Shown: positions 42,762 through 51,073 of the stretch, in pieces
How the letters are laid out: each line of letters opens with the position of its first letter
Position numbering within the stretch: position 1 is the stretch's first letter
Assembly (NCBI GenBank): GCA_934465295.1
Contig: CAKSKU010000010.1
Location: forward strand, 22,981 to 86,980
Source of the DNA: an uncultured Oscillospiraceae bacterium
Lineage (GTDB): Bacteria > Bacillota > Clostridia > Oscillospirales > Ruminococcaceae
DNA length: 64,000 nt
Direction of reading: 5' to 3'
The notes under the pieces: model-generated
The model's input: the letters and a program-made list of their open reading frames with translations, nothing else
What the model was told of the DNA's origin: nothing
The model's database searches: none
Made by a program: the position numbers and the translations under genes

Positions 42762-43277
42762 ATGGATAACAAAATAAAGGCAATGCTTACCGAATTGACA
42801 GACCATATCAATGATGACGATCTGAATGTTTACGAAGAAAAGATCGTCAGTGAACTGGAAAACTATGAAGACAAAGAAGCGTACATAGAAGAAATTTTCG
42901 GCATTATGGAAAAATTTCCTTTGACCGATTGGGGCATGCCGGGAGCTTTGGCAGGGTTTCTGGAGTCATTTGACAATGATATATACGAAAAGAATTTGCT
43001 GGATTCATTATCAAGGCAGCCTGCACTTCAAACCGTCTGGATGCTCAACCGTCAGATAAACAGCATAAAAGCAGAAAACAAAGGACCGTACCTCCAAATT
43101 ATGAAGAATATAGCAAACGATACATCTCTTGACAAGGAGATCACCGAGTCTGCCAAAGAGTTTGCCGACTATCAGGAAAGGGCTGCTGCTTCGGCTTCAC
43201 AGCCCCGGAACGGAAATCATTTCAATTCATTGGAACAGATCTTTAATATGTTTAATTTCATACCAAAGGACAAATAA
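42762..43277 (+). CDS. Uncharacterised protein, possibly immunity-protein-like (171 aa)
   Basis: A soluble, acidic, mainly helical protein with no signal peptide or membrane segment. The middle (DWGMPGALAGFLESFDNDIY, then LDSLSRQPALQTVWMLNRQI) recalls small immunity proteins of polymorphic-toxin systems of the Imm30 kind, where a Gly-x-Pro-Gly turn precedes a helical repeat. This likeness is from memory and weak. No toxin gene is adjacent. Its codon use seems more A/T-ending than that of its neighbours, which would fit acquisition. CAGGGGGA provides the ribosome-binding site. Confidence 0.55.
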   Translation: MDNKIKAMLTELTDHINDDDLNVYEEKIVSELENYEDKEAYIEEIFGIMEKFPLTDWGMPGALAGFLESFDNDIYEKNLLDSLSRQPALQTVWMLNRQINSIKAENKGPYLQIMKNIANDTSLDKEITESAKEFADYQERAAASASQPRNGNHFNSLEQIFNMFNFIPKDK

Positions 43278-43299
43278 ATACCGTATCGGAGGAAAATAA

Positions 43300-43974
43300 A
43301 TGCTCGGAAACAGACTTAAAGCCTGTGCGGAATATGTTGTCGGTGGAAAAGCCTGCGATGTCGGCACAGACCACGGCTACCTTGCGGCGGAGCTCCTGCT
43401 GTCGGGGAAATGCAGCTTTGCCATTGCCGCCGACATAAACGAAAAGCCGCTCGAATCGGCTCGCACGACTTTGCACAGGCACGGACTTGACGGACGCTCT
43501 CGGCTCGTTCTTTCGGACGGCGTGAAAAATGTTGACCTTGACGGCGTTACCGATATCATCATCGCAGGAATGGGCGGCGAGCTTATATCGGCGATACTTT
43601 CGCAGAAGCCGCTCGGCGGTATAAACCTCGTTCTTCAGCCAATGACGAAAGCGCCGTTTTTGCGCAGATTTCTTGCCGAGAACGGCTTTGAGCTGCTCGG
43701 TGAAACGGCTGTCGAAGAAAGCGGCAGGCTTTACACCGTGATGAACGCCGTTTTTACGGGCAAAAAACGTGAGATAAGCGAGCTTGAAACGCTTGTCGGA
43801 AAGCTTTCACCCTTGGAGGATACAGCCAAGCAGATGCTGCTCGGCATTTCGGAGAAGCTGAAAAAAGAATCGGACGCTCTGAAAGCTTCGGGCAATATGG
43901 AGCAGTCGGAACACCGCCGTTCGCTCTCGGAGCGGATAAAAAATTACGCAGAAAACGGAGGCAGTATTGTATGA
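43300..43974 (+). CDS. trmK: tRNA (adenine-22-N1)-methyltransferase TrmK
   Basis: This 224-residue SAM-dependent methyltransferase modifies A22 of tRNAs. The N-terminal SAM-binding motif ACDVGTDHGYLAAELLLSG is preserved (sequence GKACDVGTDHGYLAAELL), followed by AADINEKPLESARTTL and IIIAGMGGELISAILSQ. A C-terminal coiled coil of the usual size is present. The start follows GGAGG. It overlaps the Nif3-like gene by 4 bases, the conserved trmK-nif3 pair of Firmicutes. Confidence 0.94.
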   Translation: MLGNRLKACAEYVVGGKACDVGTDHGYLAAELLLSGKCSFAIAADINEKPLESARTTLHRHGLDGRSRLVLSDGVKNVDLDGVTDIIIAGMGGELISAILSQKPLGGINLVLQPMTKAPFLRRFLAENGFELLGETAVEESGRLYTVMNAVFTGKKREISELETLVGKLSPLEDTAKQMLLGISEKLKKESDALKASGNMEQSEHRRSLSERIKNYAENGGSIV

Positions 43975-44756
43975 GCTTTACAGTAAAAGATATTCTTGCC
44001 GAAATGGATAAGATCGCACCGCTTTCCCTTATGCAAAAGGGCGATAACTCGGGACTTCTGGCAGGTCTGCCGAGCGATAAGGCAGCGAAAGTCCTTGCCG
44101 CTCTCGACATCACGAACGAGGTCGTTGAGGAAGCTGTCGCAAAGGGCGCTGATGTTATTATTTCCCATCACCCCGTGATCTATCACCCTTTGTACTCGCT
44201 TTCGGACGAAAATCCTGCCTGCCGTGCAATGAAGCACGGTATCGCCTGCCTTTGCTTCCACTCGCCGCTCGACCTTGCGAGGGGCGGCATAAACGATATC
44301 ATTTTCGATATGCTGAAAGAGCCGTTCGGACTTTTTGCATCGGAAAATTATGTTGAAGAAGTCGGCGGCGGCTTCGGCTACGGACTTGTTTGCAGGCTTG
44401 AAAAGGCAATTGAGCCGGACAAAGCCGCAAAAATGCTCAAAGACATATTCAAATGCACCGTCGTGCGCTTCACGAGGGGCGGAAAGCCGATAGAAAAGCT
44501 TGCGTTCTGCTCGGGCGGTGCGGGAAGTATGCTCCACGATGCGCTAAGGCTCGGTGCGGACGCATACATTACGGGCGATGTCAAGCACGATCAGATGATA
44601 ACAGCGCTAAACAGCGGCATTACGCTCTTCGACTGCGGACATTTCCACACGGAAAATATTGTTATCCCCTATCTTGCGAAGCGTTTTTCGGAGGATATGC
44701 CCGAACTGCCGTTTGAGATCGCGGAATGTTCGGCTGATCCCTGCGATTATGTTTGA
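43971..44756 (+). CDS. Nif3-like dinuclear metal centre protein
   Basis: This 261-residue protein of the Nif3/YqfO (DUF34) family forms hexameric toroids with two metals per subunit. Metal-binding motifs: ADVIISHHPVIYHPL in the middle and DCGHFHTE near the C-terminus. Its biochemical role is disputed, with GTP cyclohydrolase-like and metal-insertion roles proposed. It lacks the PII-like insert found in some homologues. It is co-translated with trmK, and an R1 element starts directly after its stop codon. Confidence 0.93.
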   Translation: MSFTVKDILAEMDKIAPLSLMQKGDNSGLLAGLPSDKAAKVLAALDITNEVVEEAVAKGADVIISHHPVIYHPLYSLSDENPACRAMKHGIACLCFHSPLDLARGGINDIIFDMLKEPFGLFASENYVEEVGGGFGYGLVCRLEKAIEPDKAAKMLKDIFKCTVVRFTRGGKPIEKLAFCSGGAGSMLHDALRLGADAYITGDVKHDQMITALNSGITLFDCGHFHTENIVIPYLAKRFSEDMPELPFEIAECSADPCDYV

Positions 44757-45549
44757 GATGCAGCGGAGCGTTGCGAAGCAAACCAGCTGGTCAAGCTGAG
44801 TACAGCTTGCGAGGGGTCAAGGGGGCGAGGAGCCACCCTTGTCGCTCTCCGCAGAGAGCGAAATTCCCTAAACTAACAGTTAAGGCATTGCCGCAATAGC
44901 GAAATCAGTAACAAATAAAAAGGCGCAATTCACACGAAAAAAGGTAAAACAAACTATGAGAAATCAAGTTTCGTAAACCTAAAAAATGTGAATTGCGCCA
45001 ATTCTTTTTTCTTCAAACAAACTATACTCGGCATAAAATGCGCAGAGCGAAAGCGATAAGCATTTTATGCCGACATCGTTTGAACATCGGTGAAGATATG
45101 AGCGGGAGGTCGGGTTTTTGCGGTTTCACGTTCATATTGCATCGCTATTCATACTGCGCTTTACCACTCATACAGCGTTGAAGCTTCAAATCCACTCACT
45201 TGCGTTCGTGAATTTTCGCTTCAAGGATAGATTTTTGAGGAAAATAGTATGGCGCAATTCACTATTATGGTTTTACAAAACTGTGTTTATCATAGTCCGT
45301 TTTACCCATTTCGTGTGAATTGCGCCTTTTTAAGCTGTTAGATATTGTTCTATTGCGGCAATGCTTTAGCTGTTAGTTTAGGGAGTTTCGCTTCTGCGGA
45401 AGCGACAAGGTGGCTCTGCCCCCTTGACCCCTGCCACCCTTTGAAAAGCGTGAACGTAAACTTTGATTGGCTTCGCATCGCTCGACAGATGTTAGCTCTG
45501 CCAATAATTCCGAATTCCGAATTCCGCATTCCGCATTAAACTAATTCCG
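44757..45549. repeat. R1 palindromic element, full copy C
   Basis: This 0.79-kb copy lies between the stop codons of the convergent nif3-like and polA genes. Two long hairpins are present (44922-44999 and 45251-45326), with GGCGCAATTCAC at one base and GTGAATTGCGCC at the other; the right one is followed by TTTTT. The core contains the same 12-bp GGCATAAAATGC stem with a GCGAAAGC loop, in the same orientation as copy A, and a second region with TTGAAGC / GCTTCAA. The 7-bp ATTCCGA/ATTCCGC array is present on the polA side (45506-45536) but missing on the nif3 side. Confidence 0.85.
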
Positions 45550-45551
45550 CA

Positions 45552-48092
45552 TTAACCTTTGGCGTCGTACCAAGTTCTGCCGCTGTTGACATCAGCCTGC
45601 ATCGGAACGGAAAAATCCGCCGCACCGAGCATTTCTTCGCTTAGAATTTTCGCCGCCGCATCTTTATCCTTTTCCGATGCTTCTATGATAAGCTCGTCAT
45701 GCACCTGCAATATCAGCCGTGCATCGAGCTTTTCTTCCTTCAGGCGTTTATAGACCCTGACCATTGCGATCTTTATGACGTCCGCTGCTGTGCCTTGTAT
45801 AGGTGCGTTCATTGCGGCTCTTTTGCCGAAGGCTTGGATATTTTTATTGCTGTTTTTCAGCTCGGGGATATATCTTCTCCGTCCGAACGCAGTCACGGCA
45901 TAGCCCGTTTTTTCTGCGCTTTCGACTGCGTTATCCATAAACGCTTTGATATTCGGATATGTTGCGAAATAATTCTTGATGTAGCGGTCAGCCTCCGCAA
46001 CGCTTACATCAATATCCTTGGAAAGTGAGAACGCACCGATGCCGTAGACAATGCCGAAGTTTACAGCCTTTGCCGAACGGCGCATCTCGGGTGTTATCAT
46101 TTCTTCGGGCAGTCCGAAAACTCTTGCCGCTGTTGCGGTGTGGACGTCCTTGCCGCTCAAAAAGTTATTGCGCATATTTTCGTCGCCGCTCATTGCCGCA
46201 AGTATTCGCAGTTCGATCTGGCTGTAATCGGCATCGAGGAGCGTATAGCCGTCCTTTGCGACGAAGAATTTTCTCATGCTTCTGCCAAGCTCCGTGCGGA
46301 CGGGGATGTTCTGCATATTCGGCTCGGTCGAGGAAATTCTGCCCGTGCGTGTTTCGGTCTGCTTGAAGCTCGAATGGACTCTGCCGTCCTCACGAACCTC
46401 TTTCAGCAGTCCGTCAACATAGGTCGAGGACAGCTTTGTAAGCTTTCTGTACTGTAAAATTTCGCTGACGATCTCGTGCTTGTCGGCAAGCTCTTCAAGT
46501 ATCTCCGCACCTGTTGAGTAGCCCGTTTTGGTCTTTTTCTTATGCGGCAGACCAAGCTCCTCAAAAAGCACCGTTCCGAGCTGCTTCGGCGAGCTTATGT
46601 TGAACTCATGTCCTGCCATAAAATATATCTTCTGCTCGCAGTCACGGATGTCGGTTTCAAGCCGTTTGCCGAACTCCTTTACCCCCTCGGCATCGACCTT
46701 TACGCCGTAATATTCCATCGAAGCCAAAACTTCCGTCAAGGGCTGTTCGATATTGGTGAAAAGCTGCTCCATTCCTGCCGCCGCAACCTCTTTTTTCAGA
46801 ACATCGCAAAGTGTGGAAAGTGAAGCTATATCTGCATTTTCGCCAAGTTTCGCATAGTATGGAACGCTGTATTCCGCACACATTTTTTCAATGGTATATT
46901 CCGCCGACGAGGCGTTCAGAAGATAGCCGAGAATGTCCGCATCGGCGTCAAGATCTTTCAGCTCGGTATTGTTTGCGAAGCAAAGCTTGAACGCTTTTTT
47001 TACCTGAAAACCGTACTTTTTGCAGGGTGAAGCGAGGAATTTCAGTTTATCCTCCGTGCTGTCCGCACTGCAAAGCTTTCCGCCGCACTCAATTCTGAGC
47101 AAGCCGCTTTCTTCAAGGATAAAAGCCGCATTTTCCGCCTTGTCAAAATCGATATCGGCAAAATAGGCAGGTGAAAATTCACGCTTTTTGATCTCCTCAT
47201 GCTTTTCGATCTTCGGGATATTCGCTGACGGCTTTATGCCGAGCTTTTCAAGCAGTTTGTACATTTCAAGCTCGGTGAGAAGCTCGGAAACGTCGGCTTC
47301 ATCGACCTTTCCCGTGATATATGCTTTCGGGTCTTTGTCAACGGGCGCATCGAAAACGATAGTTGCGAGCCATTTGCTGTGGAAGGCGTCCTCCTTGCCG
47401 TTTGAAAGCTTCGTGAGAACGGAATTTGTCGCTTTGACCTCGTTATTTTCAAGCTTTTCGTATAAATTTTCGACCGAGCCGTACTCGCCTATAAGCGTGA
47501 AAGCGGTCTTTTCGCCGATGCCCTTAACGCCGCTGATGTTGTCCGAGCTGTCGCCCATAAGTCCTTTCAGGTCGATAAGCTGTTTAGGTTCAAGCCCGTA
47601 AACCTCGTGGAATTTTTCGGGCGTGAAAACTGTCGTTTCCTTTGTGCCGTGGAGAAGCACCGTTACCTTGTCATTGATAAGCTGGAGCGAGTCACGGTCA
47701 CCCGTGAGGATAACGCACTCGTCGCCGTTCTTGGCGCAGGCATCGGAAAGCGTTCCGAGAATATCGTCCGCCTCGAAGCCCTCCGTTTCAAGAACGTGGA
47801 TGCCCAAGCCTTTGAGCAGTCGCTTTATCATCGGCATCTGCTGTGCAAGCTCGTCGGGCATGCCGTGACGGTTCGCCTTGTAACTGCTGTCAGCCTTGTG
47901 TCGGAAAGTCGGTGCACGCAGGTCAAAAGCGCAGGCAATGCCGTCGGGCTTCTGCTCGGCGCAGATTTTGAGATAGATGTTCATAAATCCCGTCAGAGCG
48001 TTGGTGTAAACGCCGTTTTTGTTCGAGAGCATTTTTATGCCGTAAAACGCACGGTTCATAATGCTGTTTCCGTCAATGGCAAGAAGCTTCAT
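45552..48092 (-). CDS. polA: DNA polymerase I
   Basis: This 846-residue repair and Okazaki-fragment polymerase has a 5' nuclease domain (about 1-290: FDLRAPTFRHKADSSYKANR, VILTGDRDSLQL, MGDSSDNISGVKGIGEKTA), a degenerate 3'-5' exonuclease region (about 300-460), and the family A polymerase with DADYSQIELRILAAMSGDEN, RRSAKAVNFGIVYG and LQVHDELIIEA. The acidic exonuclease residues (a FDTET-like motif) are not visible, so proofreading is probably lost, as in other Gram-positive enzymes. AAAGGA precedes the start. Confidence 0.96.
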   Translation of the reverse strand: MKLLAIDGNSIMNRAFYGIKMLSNKNGVYTNALTGFMNIYLKICAEQKPDGIACAFDLRAPTFRHKADSSYKANRHGMPDELAQQMPMIKRLLKGLGIHVLETEGFEADDILGTLSDACAKNGDECVILTGDRDSLQLINDKVTVLLHGTKETTVFTPEKFHEVYGLEPKQLIDLKGLMGDSSDNISGVKGIGEKTAFTLIGEYGSVENLYEKLENNEVKATNSVLTKLSNGKEDAFHSKWLATIVFDAPVDKDPKAYITGKVDEADVSELLTELEMYKLLEKLGIKPSANIPKIEKHEEIKKREFSPAYFADIDFDKAENAAFILEESGLLRIECGGKLCSADSTEDKLKFLASPCKKYGFQVKKAFKLCFANNTELKDLDADADILGYLLNASSAEYTIEKMCAEYSVPYYAKLGENADIASLSTLCDVLKKEVAAAGMEQLFTNIEQPLTEVLASMEYYGVKVDAEGVKEFGKRLETDIRDCEQKIYFMAGHEFNISSPKQLGTVLFEELGLPHKKKTKTGYSTGAEILEELADKHEIVSEILQYRKLTKLSSTYVDGLLKEVREDGRVHSSFKQTETRTGRISSTEPNMQNIPVRTELGRSMRKFFVAKDGYTLLDADYSQIELRILAAMSGDENMRNNFLSGKDVHTATAARVFGLPEEMITPEMRRSAKAVNFGIVYGIGAFSLSKDIDVSVAEADRYIKNYFATYPNIKAFMDNAVESAEKTGYAVTAFGRRRYIPELKNSNKNIQAFGKRAAMNAPIQGTAADVIKIAMVRVYKRLKEEKLDARLILQVHDELIIEASEKDKDAAAKILSEEMLGAADFSVPMQADVNSGRTWYDAKG

Positions 48093-48104
48093 TTCCTTGA
48101 TCCT

Positions 48105-48480
48105 TTCTAAAATTAATTCGGAACGATTATAAATTAATTCGGAATTCGGAATGCGGAATTCGGAATTATTTATGCTCCGTATGTTTATATAAAATGCAGA
48201 ATTATTACAGACTTACCTAATATGCATAGGAATTCACAATTATTATAACACGCAATAGTTTCAAATAACAAAATGTTTATATGAAATCGGGCGGATATAG
48301 AATCCGCCCTATAAAATTCGGAATTAGGAATCAGAAATGCGGAATTATTTTGAATAGAGAAAATTCTTTGATTAACGCAAATCTGTTGTAGGATATGTTT
48401 TCACTTCCAGCATTAATGCGGTAATGTCGGTTTTCAAACACAATAATTCCGAATTCCGAATTCCGCATTCCGAATTTGAA
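48105..48480. repeat. 7-bp CGGAATT arrays flanking a non-coding spacer (R1-like edges, copy F)
   Basis: Between argS and polA a direct array of CGGAATT/CGGAATG (48141-48168) and an opposing array (48445-48475) frame about 280 bp, without the R1 hairpins. The interior holds another pair of CGGAATT units near 48318-48352 and a GGGCGGAT/AATCCGCCC hairpin (48288-48310) that resembles a piece of the copy A core. This may be a deleted R1 or an independent expansion of the 7-bp unit. The right array ends about 3 bases from the argS stop codon. No gene is seen here. Confidence 0.65.
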
Positions 48481-48482
48481 AA

Positions 48483-50234
48483 CTACATATTTTCAACCGT
48501 TTCAATACCAAGAATTCCAAGGTGCTTGATAATTACCTCACGGGTGAGCTTTGCAAGCGCAAGCCAGCTTGACTTTTTCGCCTCGTCCTGCTCGTTCATA
48601 ATGTTGTTCTCGTGGTAGAAACGTGAGAACGATACCGCAAGCTGATATGCGTTTTCGCAAACGTAGCTCGGCGCTTTTTCGTCCATTGCAAGCGTGAAAG
48701 CATTGCCCGACATTACTATTTTCAGCATAAGCTCACGCTCCGCATCGGTGTAAATGCCGTTCAGCTCTGCCTTTGCATCGCCCGCTTTTTTGAGAATGGA
48801 GTTGATCCTCGAAACCGTGTAAAGCAGATAAATTCCCGTCTTTCCCTCTGCGGACATAAACTTGTCCAGATCGAAAATATAATCCTTTGAGCGGTGATTG
48901 ATAAGATCGCCGAATTTTACAGCCGCCATACCAAGCTTGCGTGCATAATCGTCACGGTTTTCTTCCGTAACAAAGCTTGATTCGGAAAGACGTTCGAGCG
49001 AAGCATTCGTAACTGTTTCGATGAGGTCGGAAAGGCGCATAACACCGCCGTCACGGGTCTTGTAGGGCTTGCCGTCACTGCCGTTCATCGTGCCGAAGCC
49101 GAGAAATTCGAGCGCAGTAGTGTCGGGAACAAGCTGAGCCTTCTTCGCACAGCGGAAAACCTGCGTGAAGTGAAGTTCCTGTCGCTTGTCAACAACGTAC
49201 CAGATCTTTGTCGGGTGAAAATCACGCTCACGCTGAATGATAGTCGCAAGGTCAGTCGTTGCGTAGATGCTCGAGTTGTCCGACTTGCGAACGATAACGG
49301 GAGGCATCGGAGCTTTATCCGAATCCTCGGCAACATCAACAACGAGCGCACCGTTGCTCTCATAGGAAAGGTGCTTTTCTTCAAGAATTTTCATAAGCTC
49401 GGGGATGTACTTGTCAGCATCGCTTTCGCCGTACCAGTAGTCGAAATCAACGTCAAGCTTGGAATAGTTGGATTTGAGGTCGGCGATGGAGACACGGAGA
49501 ATTTCTTTCCAGAGTGCGATATAGCCCGGACGTCCGTTCTGAAGCTCAAAGGTCGCCGTGTGAGCCTTGTCCTTGAAAGCTTCGTCCTCCTTGCTCTTTT
49601 TGCTGGCAAAAGGATAAACCTCGCAGAGAAGTTCGGGGTTCAGCTCGGGAACGCTGTCCTTTTCGGGGTCGAAAGCCGCATCAAAGCACTTCCAGTCGGG
49701 GTAACGCTCGGAAAGCTCTGCGATAACAAGACCGATCTGCAAGCCCCAGTCGCCGAGATGAACATCGCCGTAAACGGTATTTCCCGTAGCACGGGCAAGT
49801 CGCTTCAAGCTCTCGCCGATGATAGCGGAGCGGAGATGTCCGATGTGGAGAGGCTTTGCAACGTTGGGTCCGCCGTAGTCGATAACGATAGTGTCGGGGT
49901 TCTCGTTCTGCGGAACACCGAGATGTCCGTCAGCCGCAATTTCCTTTACAACAGAAAGCATATATTCGTCCGAAAGCGTGAGATTGAGAAAGCCCGGCTT
50001 TACAACCTCTGCCTTTGCGAAAGTGTCATCCTCCGCAAGAACAGCCGCAACCTCATCAGCGATCATAAACGGCGCTTTCCTGTAAAGCTTTGCACCCTGA
50101 AATGCACCGTTGCACTGGAACTGGCAAAGATCAAGACGGTCGGAAGCCGTAACAGTGCCGAGGGCCTTGTCATAACCGCACTTTTCAAAAGCAGCGGAAA
50201 CCTTTTCGGTAAGAATCTTAGTTATAGTCTGCAT
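48483..50234 (-). CDS. argS: Arginyl-tRNA synthetase
   Basis: This 583-residue class I synthetase has an N-terminal additional domain and the HIGH motif in GPNVAKPLHIGHLRSAIIGE (about 120-139). TRDGGVMRLSDLIE and the DALR-type anticodon-binding C-terminus are present. The start at 50234 (AAAGGAC upstream) is preferred; the open frame extends 59 codons further upstream, but only because the R2 repeat happens to be open there. Its leader is about 200 bases and unusual (see the hairpin and R2 entries). No T-box features (specifier loop, TGGNACC) are recognisable. Confidence 0.96.
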   Translation of the reverse strand: MQTITKILTEKVSAAFEKCGYDKALGTVTASDRLDLCQFQCNGAFQGAKLYRKAPFMIADEVAAVLAEDDTFAKAEVVKPGFLNLTLSDEYMLSVVKEIAADGHLGVPQNENPDTIVIDYGGPNVAKPLHIGHLRSAIIGESLKRLARATGNTVYGDVHLGDWGLQIGLVIAELSERYPDWKCFDAAFDPEKDSVPELNPELLCEVYPFASKKSKEDEAFKDKAHTATFELQNGRPGYIALWKEILRVSIADLKSNYSKLDVDFDYWYGESDADKYIPELMKILEEKHLSYESNGALVVDVAEDSDKAPMPPVIVRKSDNSSIYATTDLATIIQRERDFHPTKIWYVVDKRQELHFTQVFRCAKKAQLVPDTTALEFLGFGTMNGSDGKPYKTRDGGVMRLSDLIETVTNASLERLSESSFVTEENRDDYARKLGMAAVKFGDLINHRSKDYIFDLDKFMSAEGKTGIYLLYTVSRINSILKKAGDAKAELNGIYTDAERELMLKIVMSGNAFTLAMDEKAPSYVCENAYQLAVSFSRFYHENNIMNEQDEAKKSSWLALAKLTREVIIKHLGILGIETVENM

Positions 50235-50280
50235 AAAAAATTGTCCTTTCAGATAATTTATACTAATTTTTAAACTGAAA

Positions 50281-50359
50281 GTGTACAAAAAATCAAACAA
50301 AATCTCGTAGCTGTTGAAAACAGGTTTAAATGGATTTTGCGCCGATTTTTTGTCTGCAC
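50281..50359. repeat. R2 hairpin repeat, copy b, in the argS leader
   Basis: A 79-bp inverted-repeat element nearly identical to copy a at 10683-10761 (reverse orientation on the window). Stem ACAAAAAATC / GATTTTTTGT, inner AAAATC / GATTTT, loop with CTGTT-GAA-AACAG. It ends about 45 bases before the argS start codon, so it would be transcribed as part of the argS mRNA. Confidence 0.75.
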
Positions 50360-50400
50360 TTTGATTAAAAATTTGTATTAGATATCCTAAAAATAAGAAA

Positions 50401-50424
50401 TGACCGCACAAAGCCGTGCAGTCA
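50401..50424 (-). terminator. Terminator-like hairpin at the very start of the argS transcript
   Basis: TGACTGCAC pairs with GTGCGGTCA (one mismatch) and is followed on the - strand by TTTCTTATTTTT. The predicted transcription start is about 10 bases upstream of the stem, so this is either a promoter-proximal attenuator or a terminator for the upstream DUF1934 gene that has become placed after the argS promoter. Confidence 0.55.
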
Positions 50425-50440
50425 TTCTGTGCAATATATA

Positions 50441-50469
50441 ATTATACCATATTATAAGCAAAACGTCAA
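50441..50469 (-). promoter_or_regulatory. Promoter of argS
   Basis: On the - strand, TTGACG (50469-50464) and TATAAT (50446-50441) are separated by 17 bases. Confidence 0.8.
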
Positions 50470-50498
50470 GTTTATGCAAAACACCTTTTAAAATTTAG

Positions 50499-50567
50499 AA
50501 AAAATCAAGCCGACAATCTTGTAGCTGTTGAAAACAGGTTTATATTGGATTTCGGCGCAGATTTTTT
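50499..50567. repeat. R2 hairpin repeat, copy c
   Basis: A 69-bp relative of copies a and b with the same outer stem AAAAAATC / GATTTTTT and the same loop GTAGCTGTTGAAAACAGG. Its inner stem is GCCGA-AATC / GATT-TCGGC instead of AAAATC / GATTTT, so both arms changed together. It lies downstream of the DUF1934 gene, and either strand has a U-rich stretch after the stem, so it could terminate that gene. Confidence 0.65.
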
Positions 50568-50618
50568 CTTTATTTTTTTGGTGTTTAGCATTAAATTCAA
50601 GCATCGGCGCAAAGCGCA

Positions 50619-51038
50619 TCACATTATCCGGATATACACTTCATTATCCGAAATATAGCTTGAATTTATATCGACTGTATATTTTAAGTAAAGGTCGCCG
50701 CCGTCTGCGGTGAGGTTGTTGACTATCGACTGAGTGTAGATACCGATAGTCATATCGCCGTAGGGTGTGCCGTAATGGCAGTGGTGTTTTTTATCCTTTT
50801 CGATGATAAGGTTCGTACCTGCATCGCCGCTGCGGACTATCGATGCGCTATCGTTGCCGAATGCGGTTATTTCCGTGCGAGCACCCTCAAAGCCTGTGGC
50901 TTCGGTCTCGTCATAGGCTATTCTGAAGCCGCCGCCTTTTACGGTCGAAAAGATCGCACCCGTTATAAGCTCGGTCTCGTTCCTTTCCTTATCTATCTGC
51001 TGAACGCCTTTCAGCGTTATTGTAACGTCTTTTTTCAT
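50619..51038 (-). CDS. DUF1934 (YwiB-like) beta-barrel protein
   Basis: A 139-residue calycin-like protein (DUF1934 family): MKKDVTITLKGVQQ start, then ETELITGAIFSTVKGGGFRI, YDETEATGFEGARTEI and GDLYLKYTVDINSSYIS. Homologues are often next to argS or murI in Firmicutes, as here. The molecular function is unknown. The start at 51038 has GAGGTC upstream; a longer frame from 51146 would overlap murI and lacks a site. Confidence 0.85.
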   Translation of the reverse strand: MKKDVTITLKGVQQIDKERNETELITGAIFSTVKGGGFRIAYDETEATGFEGARTEITAFGNDSASIVRSGDAGTNLIIEKDKKHHCHYGTPYGDMTIGIYTQSIVNNLTADGGDLYLKYTVDINSSYISDNEVYIRIM

Positions 51039-51073
51039 ATTTGACCTCGATCTTATCAAGCGTCCTGCCGCTT

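Noticed and set aside
48138..48476. CRISPR array from the repeated CGGAATT units.
   Set aside because: Units are 7 bp and contiguous with no spacers, and there are no cas genes; this is a microsatellite-like array.
50235..50411. A 59-codon N-terminal extension of argS.
   Set aside because: It runs through the R2 repeat; a similar peptide appears when the unrelated R2 copy at 10683-10761 is translated. The ATG at 50234 has the Shine-Dalgarno and yields the standard N-terminus.
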